64,000 nt of DNA from Bacteroidota bacterium. GTDB lineage: Bacteria > Bacteroidota > Bacteroidia > AKYH767-A > 2013-40CM-41-45. Position 1 is the first letter of the stretch. Every line of letters starts with the position of its first letter. The notes under the pieces are model-generated. The model searched no databases. It was not told the DNA's origin and saw only the letters and a list, made by a program, of their open reading frames with translations. Location of the stretch: assembly GCA_004295015.1 (NCBI GenBank), contig SHNE01000041.1, positions 1-64,000 on the forward strand, in the 5' to 3' direction. The position numbers and the translations under genes are program-made. This document shows positions 28,730 through 37,816 of the stretch, one piece after another.

Positions 28730-29587
28730 TTAATTATTAATCCGTTCAAATCCATTGTATATATTGAACCTTTTGTCACGTACAAAACCGAGCAATGTTA
28801 TATTAAATTCTTTAGCCAGACTTAGCGCCAGGCTACTAGGGGCCCCAACCGAAGCAACAAATTTTATTCCGGCCATTACAGCCTTTTGTATCAGTTCAAA
28901 ACTGGATCGACCACTTAAAAAAAGTATGTGTTGATCCAAGGGAAGATTATTCATTTCAAAAGTGGCACCAATGAGTTTATCAAGTGCATTGTGTCTTCCA
29001 ACATCTTCCCTGAGTAAGAGTAATTCTCCTTCTGAATTGAATAGAGCTGCTGCATGCAAGCCACCTGTATATCCGAAAACAAGTTGTTGTTCGCGTAGTT
29101 TAAGGGGAAGAGATGAAATTTCTTTCGGACCTATTGTAAAGCCCTTTTCACTCTTGCCTTTCATTTCCGGATGTATTGTACGGACAGCTTCGATGGATGC
29201 TTTGCCACAAATTCCACAACTTGAGCTGGTGTAAAAATTTCTTTCCAGTTTTTTTAATTCAGGCTCGACAGATTCAGCGAGTTCAACAAGTACAATGTTT
29301 TCTTTGGAAAGATTTTCAGTATTCTTTTCACAGTATCGAATTATGCGGACATCAGCTTTGTTATAAATAATTCCTTCAGTAAATAAAAATCCAAGAGCCA
29401 ATTCAAAATCCTGACCCGGTGTTCGCATTGTTACCGAAATACTTTTTTCTTTCCGGTTTGTCCTTGAACCATAGGCGAGTCTTATTTCCAAAGGCTCTTC
29501 AACTGCCAGTAGATCATCAGTCTCCTCCGGATTATTATCCAAAAATTTGCTCACCCGAAAAGCAGCTACAGAAGGTTTTGCCATCAT
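28730..29587 (-). CDS. fdhD: FdhD, sulfurtransferase for molybdoenzyme maturation
   Basis: Protein of 285 residues. FdhD carries sulfur from the IscS persulfide to the molybdenum cofactor of formate-dehydrogenase-type enzymes. Seen here are the catalytic CxxC loop in SSSCGICGKAS (about residues 133-140), the GDP-binding-type segment LLLREDVGRHNALDKLIG, and the C-terminal strands LSGRSSFELIQKA and GAPSSLALSLAKEF. It is the first gene of a two-gene operon with the YdeP-like enzyme, 2 bases apart, so that enzyme is its probable client. No other FdhF-type gene is in the window. MMAKPSV gives two possible adjacent ATG starts. Confidence 0.94.
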   Translation of the reverse strand: MMAKPSVAAFRVSKFLDNNPEETDDLLAVEEPLEIRLAYGSRTNRKEKSISVTMRTPGQDFELALGFLFTEGIIYNKADVRIIRYCEKNTENLSKENIVLVELAESVEPELKKLERNFYTSSSCGICGKASIEAVRTIHPEMKGKSEKGFTIGPKEISSLPLKLREQQLVFGYTGGLHAAALFNSEGELLLLREDVGRHNALDKLIGATFEMNNLPLDQHILFLSGRSSFELIQKAVMAGIKFVASVGAPSSLALSLAKEFNITLLGFVRDKRFNIYNGFERINN

Positions 29588-29658
29588 TAATCTATCTAAG
29601 ACAGAATAAAGTACAGGAAATTTAAGCTAAAGCACAAGGAATATTATGCAGCCGGCAA

Positions 29659-31077
29659 TTAGTTTCGAAAAAACCGATCATGCATATTTACTAAAACAAG
29701 TTTTTTTGAAGCTCTTGTGAAGGCAGTGTAAAGCCATCTCAGTAATTCAGTTGAAGAGACAGCTGTATTCACAAATCCCGAATCAATAAATACAGAAGGC
29801 CATTGACCTCCCTGAGCTTTATGACAAGTAATTGCATAGCCAAATTTTACCTGCAAGGCATTATAGAAAGGATCAGTGTAAACAGCTCTGAGACGATCGG
29901 GGGCTTTCTTTATCTTTTTATGTTTCTCATTGATAGCTTCGAAAATCTTTTTGTTTTGATCCATTGAAAGCGCGGAAGACTCGGATGTTATGGTGTCAAG
30001 TATCAATTTAACTTCTATGCTCTCCTGAAGAGGATAATCCGGTAATTCTATCCGAACATCGGCAAAATGAAAACCATATTTTTCTTCCGTACGAATAATT
30101 TCTTTGACCCGGATTATGTCCCCATTTGCTATGAAACCGGCCTCGGAATCCTGGTCAAGCCAATGATAGTTGTTTTTTACTACCATGAGCCTGTCGCCGG
30201 TGGACAAGTCCTCGTCAAATTGGAGCAGCTCTTTTCGAATGTATTGATTGTATCTGTTTGCCTGTTTGTTGGAGCGACAAAGTACAAGAGTTTCAGCAGG
30301 GTCGTTTTTTTCGTAAGCGTTTACAAGCGATTCCAAAAGTTGAGTCCCATCAACACGTTCAATGTCTGTGTATCCTTCCGATTTAAAAATCGGTTCTCTT
30401 GCCTGGCGATTGATGAGAATTCGCAAAGCGGTAGCATTCATTAATATTCCGGATTCTTCGGCATGTCGCACAACTTCTTTGAGTTCTGTATAATATACTT
30501 TCATCTTAAACTCCCTTTCAATAAAGTCAGGATCAAGTGCCGGACTTTCTTCTTCACCCACAGGAGGTAATTGTGCGGTATCTCCGATAAAAATCAGAAA
30601 ACAATCTTCCTGGCTGTATACATATTTGAAAAGATCGCGCAGAATATTTCTTCCTTTGAACAGACTGTTATCATCACCGGCTGAGATCATAGAGGCCTCA
30701 TCAACAATAAAAATAGTTTTGGGAGTTTTATTCTTGGCTGCACGAACACTCAGACTTCCCCCTTTTGCAATTGCCATATCGTACAAGCGACGATGAAGTG
30801 TGCTTGCTGATCTGCCGGAATAATCGGTCATTACTTTTGCTGCTCTGCCTGTTGGTGCTAAGAGAACAACACTGTATTCAAAGTGAGAATAGGTTTTGGC
30901 AATTGCCTGAATGAATGTAGTTTTTCCTGTTCCTGCATAGCCTCTTAATATGAAAGCTTTTTTTGCATGCCCGTCTTCATAAAATTCATTCATCCTTTCC
31001 ATCAGACTTTGTTGATCTGAAGTTGGCTCATAAGAAAAATTCTTTCTAAGTAATTTTAAGAATTGGGGTACAGCCAT
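29659..31077 (-). CDS. RecD/Dda-like ATP-dependent DNA helicase
   Basis: Superfamily 1 helicase of 472 residues. Walker A is GYAGTGKTT (about residues 45-53), motif Ia APTGRAAKV, Walker B IFIVDEASMIS, motif III FIGDTAQLPPVG, and the C-terminal UvrD_C2 region YAITCHKAQGGQW followed by WLYTAFTRASKKL. The compact size without an N-terminal RecD2 domain resembles the Dda-like 5'-3' helicases found in many Bacteroidota. It should unwind DNA ahead of replication or repair; the exact pathway is unknown. A TAGCTTTGC promoter-like element lies about 30 bases upstream. Confidence 0.9.
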   Translation of the reverse strand: MAVPQFLKLLRKNFSYEPTSDQQSLMERMNEFYEDGHAKKAFILRGYAGTGKTTFIQAIAKTYSHFEYSVVLLAPTGRAAKVMTDYSGRSASTLHRRLYDMAIAKGGSLSVRAAKNKTPKTIFIVDEASMISAGDDNSLFKGRNILRDLFKYVYSQEDCFLIFIGDTAQLPPVGEEESPALDPDFIEREFKMKVYYTELKEVVRHAEESGILMNATALRILINRQAREPIFKSEGYTDIERVDGTQLLESLVNAYEKNDPAETLVLCRSNKQANRYNQYIRKELLQFDEDLSTGDRLMVVKNNYHWLDQDSEAGFIANGDIIRVKEIIRTEEKYGFHFADVRIELPDYPLQESIEVKLILDTITSESSALSMDQNKKIFEAINEKHKKIKKAPDRLRAVYTDPFYNALQVKFGYAITCHKAQGGQWPSVFIDSGFVNTAVSSTELLRWLYTAFTRASKKLVLVNMHDRFFRN

Positions 31078-31106
31078 TATTTATGCATTATGCAATAGAT
31101 TGAGTG

Positions 31107-31141
31107 CAAAGCTAACATTGGAATGCAGATATATCTTCAAA
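31107..31141 (-). promoter_or_regulatory. Candidate promoter for the RecD-like helicase
   Basis: On the minus strand TAGCTTTGC (complement of 31106-31114) is a full match to TAnnTTTG with the favoured trailing C. TTTG (complement of 31138-31141) lies 23 bases upstream, slightly further than the usual 19-21. Transcription would start about 20-25 bases before the ATG at 31077. Confidence 0.42.
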
Positions 31142-31204
31142 CAGAAAAAAATCCGCAAGGCTAAAACTGCAAATAAGGAAATAGTAGAAAGCTTGAATAA
31201 AAAT

Positions 31205-33598
31205 CTATCGAATCACAACTCGAATTTGATTTTTCGAGCCGGTAGATTCCAGAATTCCTGTATAAACACCCGAAGCAAGCCGGCTTGTATTAACATCTAT
31301 CAGGTTTTCTCCTTCCAGTCCGGAGAATTCTTCGGTAAGCACAATTCTACCTGATATGTCAATTAAATAGAAATGAAAACTTTCATTTTGATCAGTATAA
31401 AACTGAAGAGTGAAGTGGTCATCAGCAGGATTTGGATAGGCTTTTAGCTGATCATCAATGGCACTTAGAGCAGGGTTTGCTATTCTGAGCAATGTTGCAA
31501 ATGAGAAAGATGCGGAATAAACAGAAACGTTCACGCCTGCACAAATTGAACGAACCTGCCATTGATAACTTGTATTATTCGCCAGTCCGGTTAAGGAAGT
31601 GGAAAATACTCCACCAGCTCCCGAAATTTTCTTCCATTTATAGTTCGTTGTACCCAGTACAGAATAGCGCACCATGAAGCTATCCGCTGTTATATCAGGA
31701 GTCCAGCTTATCGTTGCACTGTTTTGTGCAATGCCTGAAGTGCTCAAATCGTATGGGGTTGCGCAAGCAATTGTTCCTGCTATTGTACTAAAGGTATGTA
31801 TGCTGCTATAACCACTTCCTACACCCATACAGACTGAACTGACCTGAATGTCATACGTAGTAACAGGAGACAATCCACTTATTGAAGTAGTATAAACTCC
31901 TCCGGCTATATCTTTATAACGATAGGAAGTAGTACCATTTTCTGCAAAGCGTAAACGAAAAGTATCGGCTGTAACGGTATTGTTCCAACTAATTTGTGCT
32001 GTGGAGGATGTGATTGAAGCGGAGGAAACTCCTGTAGGTGTACCGCAAAGAATAGCACCTGCGCTTGTGGTAAAATTCAAGGTTGAACTATAGCCGCTGC
32101 TCACTCCCAAACATATAGAACTTACCTGATATGTATACAGAGAACCCGGGGAAAGACCTGTAATGGTTCCGTTAGTTATACCTCCCGAACCATTTATATT
32201 TTTGTAGAAATATGGTCCTGCTCCGTTAAGTCTGTATCTGATTCTAAAAGTGTCTGCTGCAACATACACTGACCAATTGATCTGGGCAGTGCTGCTGGTC
32301 AAATTTGAAGAAGATAATCCATAAGGGGTAATGCATGTTACAGGAGTAGAAGTTGTTGTAAAGGATGAGGCGCCACTGTATCCTGTACCTGCTCCACTGC
32401 ACATAGTGCTAACCTGATAGTTGTAGGTGGTTGCAGGAAGTAAGCCACTGATTGTTGTACTGTAAACAGTTCCCGCCACCGTTTTGTATTTGTAATTTGA
32501 AGTTCCGTTTACAGCATAGCGAATTCTGAAATTATCACCGCTGACCAATGATGTCCATCCTATTACTGCCGATGAATTTGTAATTGAAGTTGCCGTAATA
32601 CTATGTGGCTTGACGCAGACTCCGGGTGTAATGAAAACAAAAGATGTGCTGTAGCCACTGCTCACCCCCAGACAAATGGAAGTTACCTGAAACTGATATG
32701 CCCGGCCGGCCAGAAGTCCGCTAAGAGTGGTTGAATTACTTCCTCCTCCAACAAGGTATTTATAGAGATAGTTCGTGGTACCATTTAAGGAATATCGGAC
32801 CAGAAAAGAGTCGGCAAGAACAAGGGCATTCCATGATAGGGTAGCACTTGATGCTGTTACAGCTGAAGTATCGAGTTGGTTAGGGACGACACAATTCACA
32901 GGTGTAGACGTGGTTTGGAACGTATCAATTATACTATATGTACTGCTGTAACCCATACACTTAGTACTAACTTCGAAAGAGTAATTCGTTCCGGGGCTTA
33001 AATTCGACAATGTTGTATTGACTGTTCCACCGAGGCCGTCAACATCTTTATAAAGAAACGTTGGACTTCCGATTGACCTGTATCTTACCCGGAATGTATC
33101 AGCAACAGTTGCAGGATCCCAATTAATTTGTGCACCTGTTCCTGTAATCGAACTGGCGTTCGTATTAAATGGAACAGGACATGCATTAGGATCAGCTACA
33201 ACCATCCCATAGGCAAGCATATTATCAATGGGCAATAAAGCAAATGGAGAAACTGTATCCTTGAAATAGGTGATAACGTGTACTTCATACCAACCTAACA
33301 TTGCTCCCGGAGGAATGGTAAAATCACAGAACAAAGAATCCGATGGAGCACCTGCTCCGGGATAAACCTGTGTTGAATCAAAATAATCACAAATGATAAT
33401 ATTCCCTCCTTGTTTTAAATATATATCGCCGGTTTGATATGGGAGAGAATCCGTTTGTAAAATTCCTGATGCAAGGGTAATAACTGTTGTGAGAGTTTGA
33501 TTTGGATTAGAACTCGCCGGACTGATTGAAGTTACCTGAGCTGAGAGAGACATGCCCACACAAACAAGAAGAGAGAGAAATAAAAATCGTTTCATCAT
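31205..33598 (-). CDS. Secreted protein with six FN3-like domains and T9SS sorting domain
   Basis: Protein of 797 residues with a signal peptide (MMKRFLFLSLLVCVGMSLSAQ). Residues about 22-145 form an N-terminal beta-rich domain of unknown type (SISPASSNPNQTLTTVITL). Six FN3-like units of about 93 residues follow, each opening with C-x-x-P/T-P and holding W..x(5)AD-S/T-F-x-V/I-R-Y and a late Cys (SICLGVSSGYS). The tail is a type A T9SS domain (AYPNPADDHFTLQFY, ASGVYTGILES). The units are very close in style to those in front of the phosphatase domains at 21-26 kb. No enzymatic domain is visible, so a binding or structural role is most likely. Confidence 0.85.
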   Translation of the reverse strand: MMKRFLFLSLLVCVGMSLSAQVTSISPASSNPNQTLTTVITLASGILQTDSLPYQTGDIYLKQGGNIIICDYFDSTQVYPGAGAPSDSLFCDFTIPPGAMLGWYEVHVITYFKDTVSPFALLPIDNMLAYGMVVADPNACPVPFNTNASSITGTGAQINWDPATVADTFRVRYRSIGSPTFLYKDVDGLGGTVNTTLSNLSPGTNYSFEVSTKCMGYSSTYSIIDTFQTTSTPVNCVVPNQLDTSAVTASSATLSWNALVLADSFLVRYSLNGTTNYLYKYLVGGGSNSTTLSGLLAGRAYQFQVTSICLGVSSGYSTSFVFITPGVCVKPHSITATSITNSSAVIGWTSLVSGDNFRIRYAVNGTSNYKYKTVAGTVYSTTISGLLPATTYNYQVSTMCSGAGTGYSGASSFTTTSTPVTCITPYGLSSSNLTSSTAQINWSVYVAADTFRIRYRLNGAGPYFYKNINGSGGITNGTITGLSPGSLYTYQVSSICLGVSSGYSSTLNFTTSAGAILCGTPTGVSSASITSSTAQISWNNTVTADTFRLRFAENGTTSYRYKDIAGGVYTTSISGLSPVTTYDIQVSSVCMGVGSGYSSIHTFSTIAGTIACATPYDLSTSGIAQNSATISWTPDITADSFMVRYSVLGTTNYKWKKISGAGGVFSTSLTGLANNTSYQWQVRSICAGVNVSVYSASFSFATLLRIANPALSAIDDQLKAYPNPADDHFTLQFYTDQNESFHFYLIDISGRIVLTEEFSGLEGENLIDVNTSRLASGVYTGILESTGSKNQIRVVIR

Positions 33599-33852
33599 TT
33601 GGATTTATTTTATTGAAACGAATATAGGGAACTTTTTTAAAAAGCAGATTAGCTTGAAATGGAACTTTTCAAGAGTAATAGTTGTTAATTGACATCATCA
33701 TTTAAGCCGGATACCAAGTAGAAAAAAAGGAATTATACAGGATTGGCAAACTAAAAATCGATGATTTCAGGGCGGAATGCTGATTTTTTAAAGATTTCAG
33801 TACAGGATTACATTCTGCATTATTTTCTGTCAGGTATTTTTTCCACTCTTTG

Positions 33853-35232
33853 CTACTCGATTAAAATGGACTTAGAAACTGAATCGCCAGTTTTAAATTT
33901 AAGCTTAAGGATGTATTTACCTGTTGGAAGAAGAGAAGTAAGAATTTTTTCTGTATTGTCTGAATTATCTTTTTCAAGCACAAGTCTTCCCTGTGAATCA
34001 TAAAACGTATAGTCATCAATTTGCTTTGAGGATATAATATTTAACTCATTGCTCGATGGGTTTGGATAGAGGAATATGTCGCTTCTGGATTTTTCATTTT
34101 GTAAGACGCCTGTTGTAGTTCCATCATTTCGCAGAATATAAGTTGACATCACAAGATCCATGTCGCCGTCATTATCAATATCGGCAGCATCAACAAAAAG
34201 ATTATCAATAATTGCTTGCGGTAATACCTGAAAGCTAAACGTTGAATTACCTTGCCCGTAGGCAATTACGGAATATGAAAAATAAATGGCATTTCCACCT
34301 GTGAGACAAATATCCATGATTGAGTCGTTGTTGAAATCAGCAATATCTACTGCACTGGGTTCACCAAATTCAGGAATATTAGTGGGGATGAGCGTAAAAT
34401 TACCCAGGCCATCATTTCGATATAAGGAAGTCAGGTTATGCACAAAAGAGCTGTCGACACCGGTGACAAACAAATCATCGATTCCGTCTAAATCATAGTC
34501 GATCCAGTCAACAGTACCTACAGCACCGGGGAAGGAGAAAGATTCTTCCTGAAATACATCTGATCCCATGTTACGGTAAAAGCGTATCCGGACTTGATTA
34601 CCTTCATTTCCTGTTGCTACCAGATCCGGTAAGTTGTCGTGATTATAATCATGCCATGATGTTTCGCCTCCGGTTAAACCAACCAAAGGGGTGATGATAT
34701 TATTAAACTGAAAGGCCCCCGTATTTTTAAAAATATATGCCTCCGGTCCCGGCGAATTTCCATAACCTGATATTGCGATATCAATCAGACTGTCATTATT
34801 ATAATCGGCAAGGCTGATGCTTCCCGAAGATAGTCCCGGAATCGTATGAGGCATGGAATTAAAGTTTCCGTTTCCCAGGCTTTTGTAAATAAATGTTTGT
34901 TCATTTAATACACTGTCTAATCCACACACGACTAAATCTTCAAAACCATCATTGTCGAGGTCAGCCCATTTTGCTGCAGGATTGTAGAGAAGCGGAAATT
35001 GTTGACTTACTTCCGTGAAAACATTGTTTTGATTGTGGTAAATTTTGCATGCGGCTGTTGGCAAAACTTGTGAGATGTATACAAGATCTTTGAATCCATC
35101 GCCATCAAAATCGCCCCATTCAGCAGTACCATATGCACCTGTTGGAAGAGTATCAATGATATTGAAGTTTTGTGCGAATGAATTAAATGTAAGGATTGAA
35201 ATGAAAATAGAAATAATAATATGTTTATTCAT
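33853..35232 (-). CDS. VCBS/FG-GAP repeat protein with T9SS sorting domain
   Basis: The frame is open further upstream, but ATG at 35232 gives a proper signal peptide (MNKHIIISIFISILTFNSFAQ), so I use it (459 residues). The body has about seven FG-GAP/VCBS units with calcium-loop motifs (WGDFDGDGFKDL, WADLDNDGFEDL, LADYNNDSLIDI, WIDYDLDGIDDL, IADFNNDSIMDI, DAADIDNDGDMDL), consistent with a seven-bladed propeller. The C-terminal 75 residues are a T9SS type A domain (LYPNPSSNELNII, PTGKYILKLKF). There is no ASPIC domain, unlike the protein at 600-2873. Secreted, probably surface bound; ligand unknown. Confidence 0.86.
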   Translation of the reverse strand: MNKHIIISIFISILTFNSFAQNFNIIDTLPTGAYGTAEWGDFDGDGFKDLVYISQVLPTAACKIYHNQNNVFTEVSQQFPLLYNPAAKWADLDNDGFEDLVVCGLDSVLNEQTFIYKSLGNGNFNSMPHTIPGLSSGSISLADYNNDSLIDIAISGYGNSPGPEAYIFKNTGAFQFNNIITPLVGLTGGETSWHDYNHDNLPDLVATGNEGNQVRIRFYRNMGSDVFQEESFSFPGAVGTVDWIDYDLDGIDDLFVTGVDSSFVHNLTSLYRNDGLGNFTLIPTNIPEFGEPSAVDIADFNNDSIMDICLTGGNAIYFSYSVIAYGQGNSTFSFQVLPQAIIDNLFVDAADIDNDGDMDLVMSTYILRNDGTTTGVLQNEKSRSDIFLYPNPSSNELNIISSKQIDDYTFYDSQGRLVLEKDNSDNTEKILTSLLPTGKYILKLKFKTGDSVSKSILIE

Positions 35233-35345
35233 GGTATTTAATATTAATTTGGAAGGAATTAGGGAGCTTAATATTAGCCAAGTACGGATTAATAACAAGC
35301 AAACATTAGCTGAACAGGAAAAAATTGAATCTGAACGAGAAATAA

Positions 35346-35843
35346 TCAGCGGGCAGTCTTTTGTTTTGGTTTTTTTCGGGTGAAATCGGGAGAAAATGTG
35401 ATAGCTGATTTGTTTTTATTGGCTTCTTTCAATTTGTCCCTCTCAAGTTTTTTAGCAAGTTTCCAGAAATTTCCACCGTATTCCACAAAAATTTCTTCAC
35501 CCTTTTTAATGTTTCTGATCGCGTCCAAATAACATTTTTTCCCTTCCACAATATAATCTGCATTATTACGCAGGCCTTTGACCTTGCCGGCACCTCTTGC
35601 ATCATTGGCATACCTGCCAAAAGTTTTTAAATATTTTTCTGCATTAATTGCCAGCCGGGAATTCAATTTGAAGATGTATGAATTATGCCCATCTTCATCT
35701 TTTACATCTTTCCAGGCTTGGAGCCGTCCCTTGTATTCCGTAATGCGTGTACCTTTTTTAATATCTGTCTTAGTGAACAGGCCTTTTCCAGCATCAGGAA
35801 GATTTGATTTTTTTAGAATGAGATATTTGTCAAGCCAGGACAT
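35346..35843 (-). CDS. SET-domain protein (putative protein-lysine methyltransferase)
   Basis: Small protein of 165 residues that is almost entirely a SET domain. It has the N-terminal GKGLFTKTDIKKGTRITEYKG segment, then a middle region, YANDARG in the place of the SAM-binding NHS motif, and GEEIFVEYGGNFW matching the C-terminal GEEL..DY motif. SET enzymes move the methyl group of S-adenosylmethionine to a lysine side chain. In bacteria the targets are mostly unknown. The tail after residue 130 is Lys-rich (ERDKLKEANKNKSA). No signal peptide. It is the last gene of the SDR/DUF4258/dehydrogenase operon, 8 bases after the preceding stop. Confidence 0.87.
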   Translation of the reverse strand: MSWLDKYLILKKSNLPDAGKGLFTKTDIKKGTRITEYKGRLQAWKDVKDEDGHNSYIFKLNSRLAINAEKYLKTFGRYANDARGAGKVKGLRNNADYIVEGKKCYLDAIRNIKKGEEIFVEYGGNFWKLAKKLERDKLKEANKNKSAITFSPDFTRKKPKQKTAR

Positions 35844-35851
35844 AAATTGTA

Positions 35852-37294
35852 TCAGAATTTAATGCAAACATTTTTCTCTTCCATGAAAAACTTTAAAGCC
35901 TCAAAGCCACCCTCACGTCCAACTCCGGACCCTTTCATCCCTCCGAAGGGAGTTCTGAGATCACGAAGCAGCCAACAATTTACCCAGATTATACCGCATT
36001 GTATTTTTGCACTCATGCGATGAGCACGACTAAGATTTTGGGTCCATAATGTTGCAGCGAGTCCATATTGGGTACTGTTAGCGTAGGAGAGAACTTCCTC
36101 CTCAGTATCAAAGGGCATAATGCTCACAACAGGACCAAAAATTTCTTCCTGATTAGTACGACAATCAAACGAGAGTCCTTCTATAACAGTGGGTGAAATG
36201 AAATAACCTTTCGCATTCTTTCCTCCCGGATTTATCTCTTCACCACCACACAAAATTGTGCCACCTTCCTCCCTCGCCAGCTTGATATAGGATAGAATTT
36301 TCTCTTTATGTTGTTTTGAAACAATGGCACCAATCCAGCTATCATCATTAAGTGGATCACCTACCTTTAATTTTTTCACCTCATCAACGAAAGCGGTTTT
36401 GAATTTTTCATATATGCTTCGTTCAATAAAAATACGTGAACCACATAAACAAATTTCTCCCTGGTTTGAAAATGAAGAGCGAACAGAAGTGTGAACTGCT
36501 TTTTCAAAATCAGCGTCTCCAAAAATAATATTGGGGTTTTTGCCTCCCAGTTCGAGACTTAGTTTTTTAAACATCGGTGCGGCAGTGCGAGCGATAACTT
36601 CACCGGTTTTTGTTCCACCGGTAAAACTTATAGCAGCAACATCTGGATGAGATACGATCGCCATTCCTGTTTTAGTACCAAGTCCATGCACAATATTTAA
36701 TACGCCTTTAGGAACACCGGCTTCTTCACACAGTTCGGAGAGTAAATAGGCCGTCATTGGTGTTATTTCGCTCGGCTTGGCAACAACGGTACAACCGGCA
36801 GCCAGGGCAGGAGCAATTTTCCAGGTAAATAAATAGAGTGGAAGGTTCCATGGAGAAATACAACCTGCCACACCTACAGGAGTGTTCAGGGTATAGTTCA
36901 AAGCCGTAGCTTCCATCGCATGCGTTTCTGTATGCGTGTGTAAAGAGGCGGTAGCGTAGAAATGCAAATTGGATACAGCACGGGGAATATCAACACTTTT
37001 TGCGAGCCATACCGGTTTGCCATTATCTATACTTTCTGCAAGAGCAAATTTGTCAAGGTTTTTTTGAATGAGTTCGCTTAGTCTGATCAAAATAGCAGAG
37101 CGCTTTTCTTTCTGCATATTTGACCAAAGGGGGAAAGCATCTTTAGCAGCTTTCACGGCATTGGCTACATCTCTTTCATCTGAATCAGGGATAAAAGAAT
37201 ATACTTCACCTGTTGCCGGATTAAAGTTTTCAAGGTATTCGCCACTTTGGGGGGCGACTAATTCACCATTGATGAGATTCTGAATTTTTTGCAT
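35852..37294 (-). CDS. 2-aminomuconate-6-semialdehyde dehydrogenase (AMSDH)
   Basis: Aldehyde dehydrogenase of 480 residues. It oxidises 2-aminomuconate semialdehyde to 2-aminomuconate with NAD in the 3-hydroxyanthranilate branch of tryptophan or nitrobenzoate breakdown. Key elements are SPWNLPLY (N150), the NAD loop FTGGTKTG, LELGGKNPNI (general base E248) and NQGEICLCGSR, where C282 aligns with the ALDH catalytic Cys. The close relative 2-hydroxymuconate semialdehyde dehydrogenase is hard to separate by eye. I prefer AMSDH because the dioxygenase and decarboxylase that make its substrate are encoded within 5 kb and an aminomuconate deaminase is in the window. Third gene of a minus-strand operon. 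Confidence 0.87.
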   Translation of the reverse strand: MQKIQNLINGELVAPQSGEYLENFNPATGEVYSFIPDSDERDVANAVKAAKDAFPLWSNMQKEKRSAILIRLSELIQKNLDKFALAESIDNGKPVWLAKSVDIPRAVSNLHFYATASLHTHTETHAMEATALNYTLNTPVGVAGCISPWNLPLYLFTWKIAPALAAGCTVVAKPSEITPMTAYLLSELCEEAGVPKGVLNIVHGLGTKTGMAIVSHPDVAAISFTGGTKTGEVIARTAAPMFKKLSLELGGKNPNIIFGDADFEKAVHTSVRSSFSNQGEICLCGSRIFIERSIYEKFKTAFVDEVKKLKVGDPLNDDSWIGAIVSKQHKEKILSYIKLAREEGGTILCGGEEINPGGKNAKGYFISPTVIEGLSFDCRTNQEEIFGPVVSIMPFDTEEEVLSYANSTQYGLAATLWTQNLSRAHRMSAKIQCGIIWVNCWLLRDLRTPFGGMKGSGVGREGGFEALKFFMEEKNVCIKF

Positions 37295-37314
37295 CAGTTT
37301 ATTTTTCTTGTAAA

Positions 37315-37803
37315 TTAATTACAATCGCATTCATGTTCCTGGTCAAGATCCACGACAGTGATAATCACGGCCTCTTTGTCGCAATTCCCGACTACCACCC
37401 TTATATGGTGATTATCATCGGAAAGACCTTCGAGCGCATAACTTGGACAAGGCTTGTCTTTCAAATCACTTTTCTTGTAATTGATTTTCCCTTTTTCCAA
37501 AATATTTTTTATTTCATTCACATCAATTGAACGGCATTCCATTCTGCATTTTGCATGATCAGTATACCTTATTTCATTGTAACGAAACTCTTTTTGTCGC
37601 TTATCAATTTTATTTTCGGAATTCCCTCTTCCAAAAATAAAATACAGAATCACCATTACCCCCAGGAGTATGATGGTGATAAGACTTTGCTTTGAATTTT
37701 TCTTTGCCAATGGAATTAATATGAAATATTTTTCTGCTAAAATCGGATATTCCTTGGATAAATTAATTTTTGATTTTACGAAGGATTCATTCATCCTTTG
37801 CAA
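37315..37803 (-). CDS. DUF4258 domain protein with one membrane helix
   Basis: Protein of 162 residues. A single membrane segment (SLITIILLGVMVILYFIFG, about residues 40-58) follows a charged N-terminus. The C-terminal part (about 75-162) resembles DUF4258: YTDHAKCRMECRSIDVNEI, GKINYKKSD, then IRVVVGNCDKEAVIITVVDLD. The domain is related in outline to RelE/BrnT-type small folds, but no active site is known. It also ends in HECDCN, with unusually many Cys residues. Function unknown. It lies inside the operon, 13 bases after the SDR gene and 20 before AMSDH, so co-transcription is likely although a link to the pathway is not shown. Start could be Met1 or Met4. Confidence 0.75.
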   Translation of the reverse strand: MQRMNESFVKSKINLSKEYPILAEKYFILIPLAKKNSKQSLITIILLGVMVILYFIFGRGNSENKIDKRQKEFRYNEIRYTDHAKCRMECRSIDVNEIKNILEKGKINYKKSDLKDKPCPSYALEGLSDDNHHIRVVVGNCDKEAVIITVVDLDQEHECDCN

Positions 37804-37816
37804 ATGTCAAAATTAA

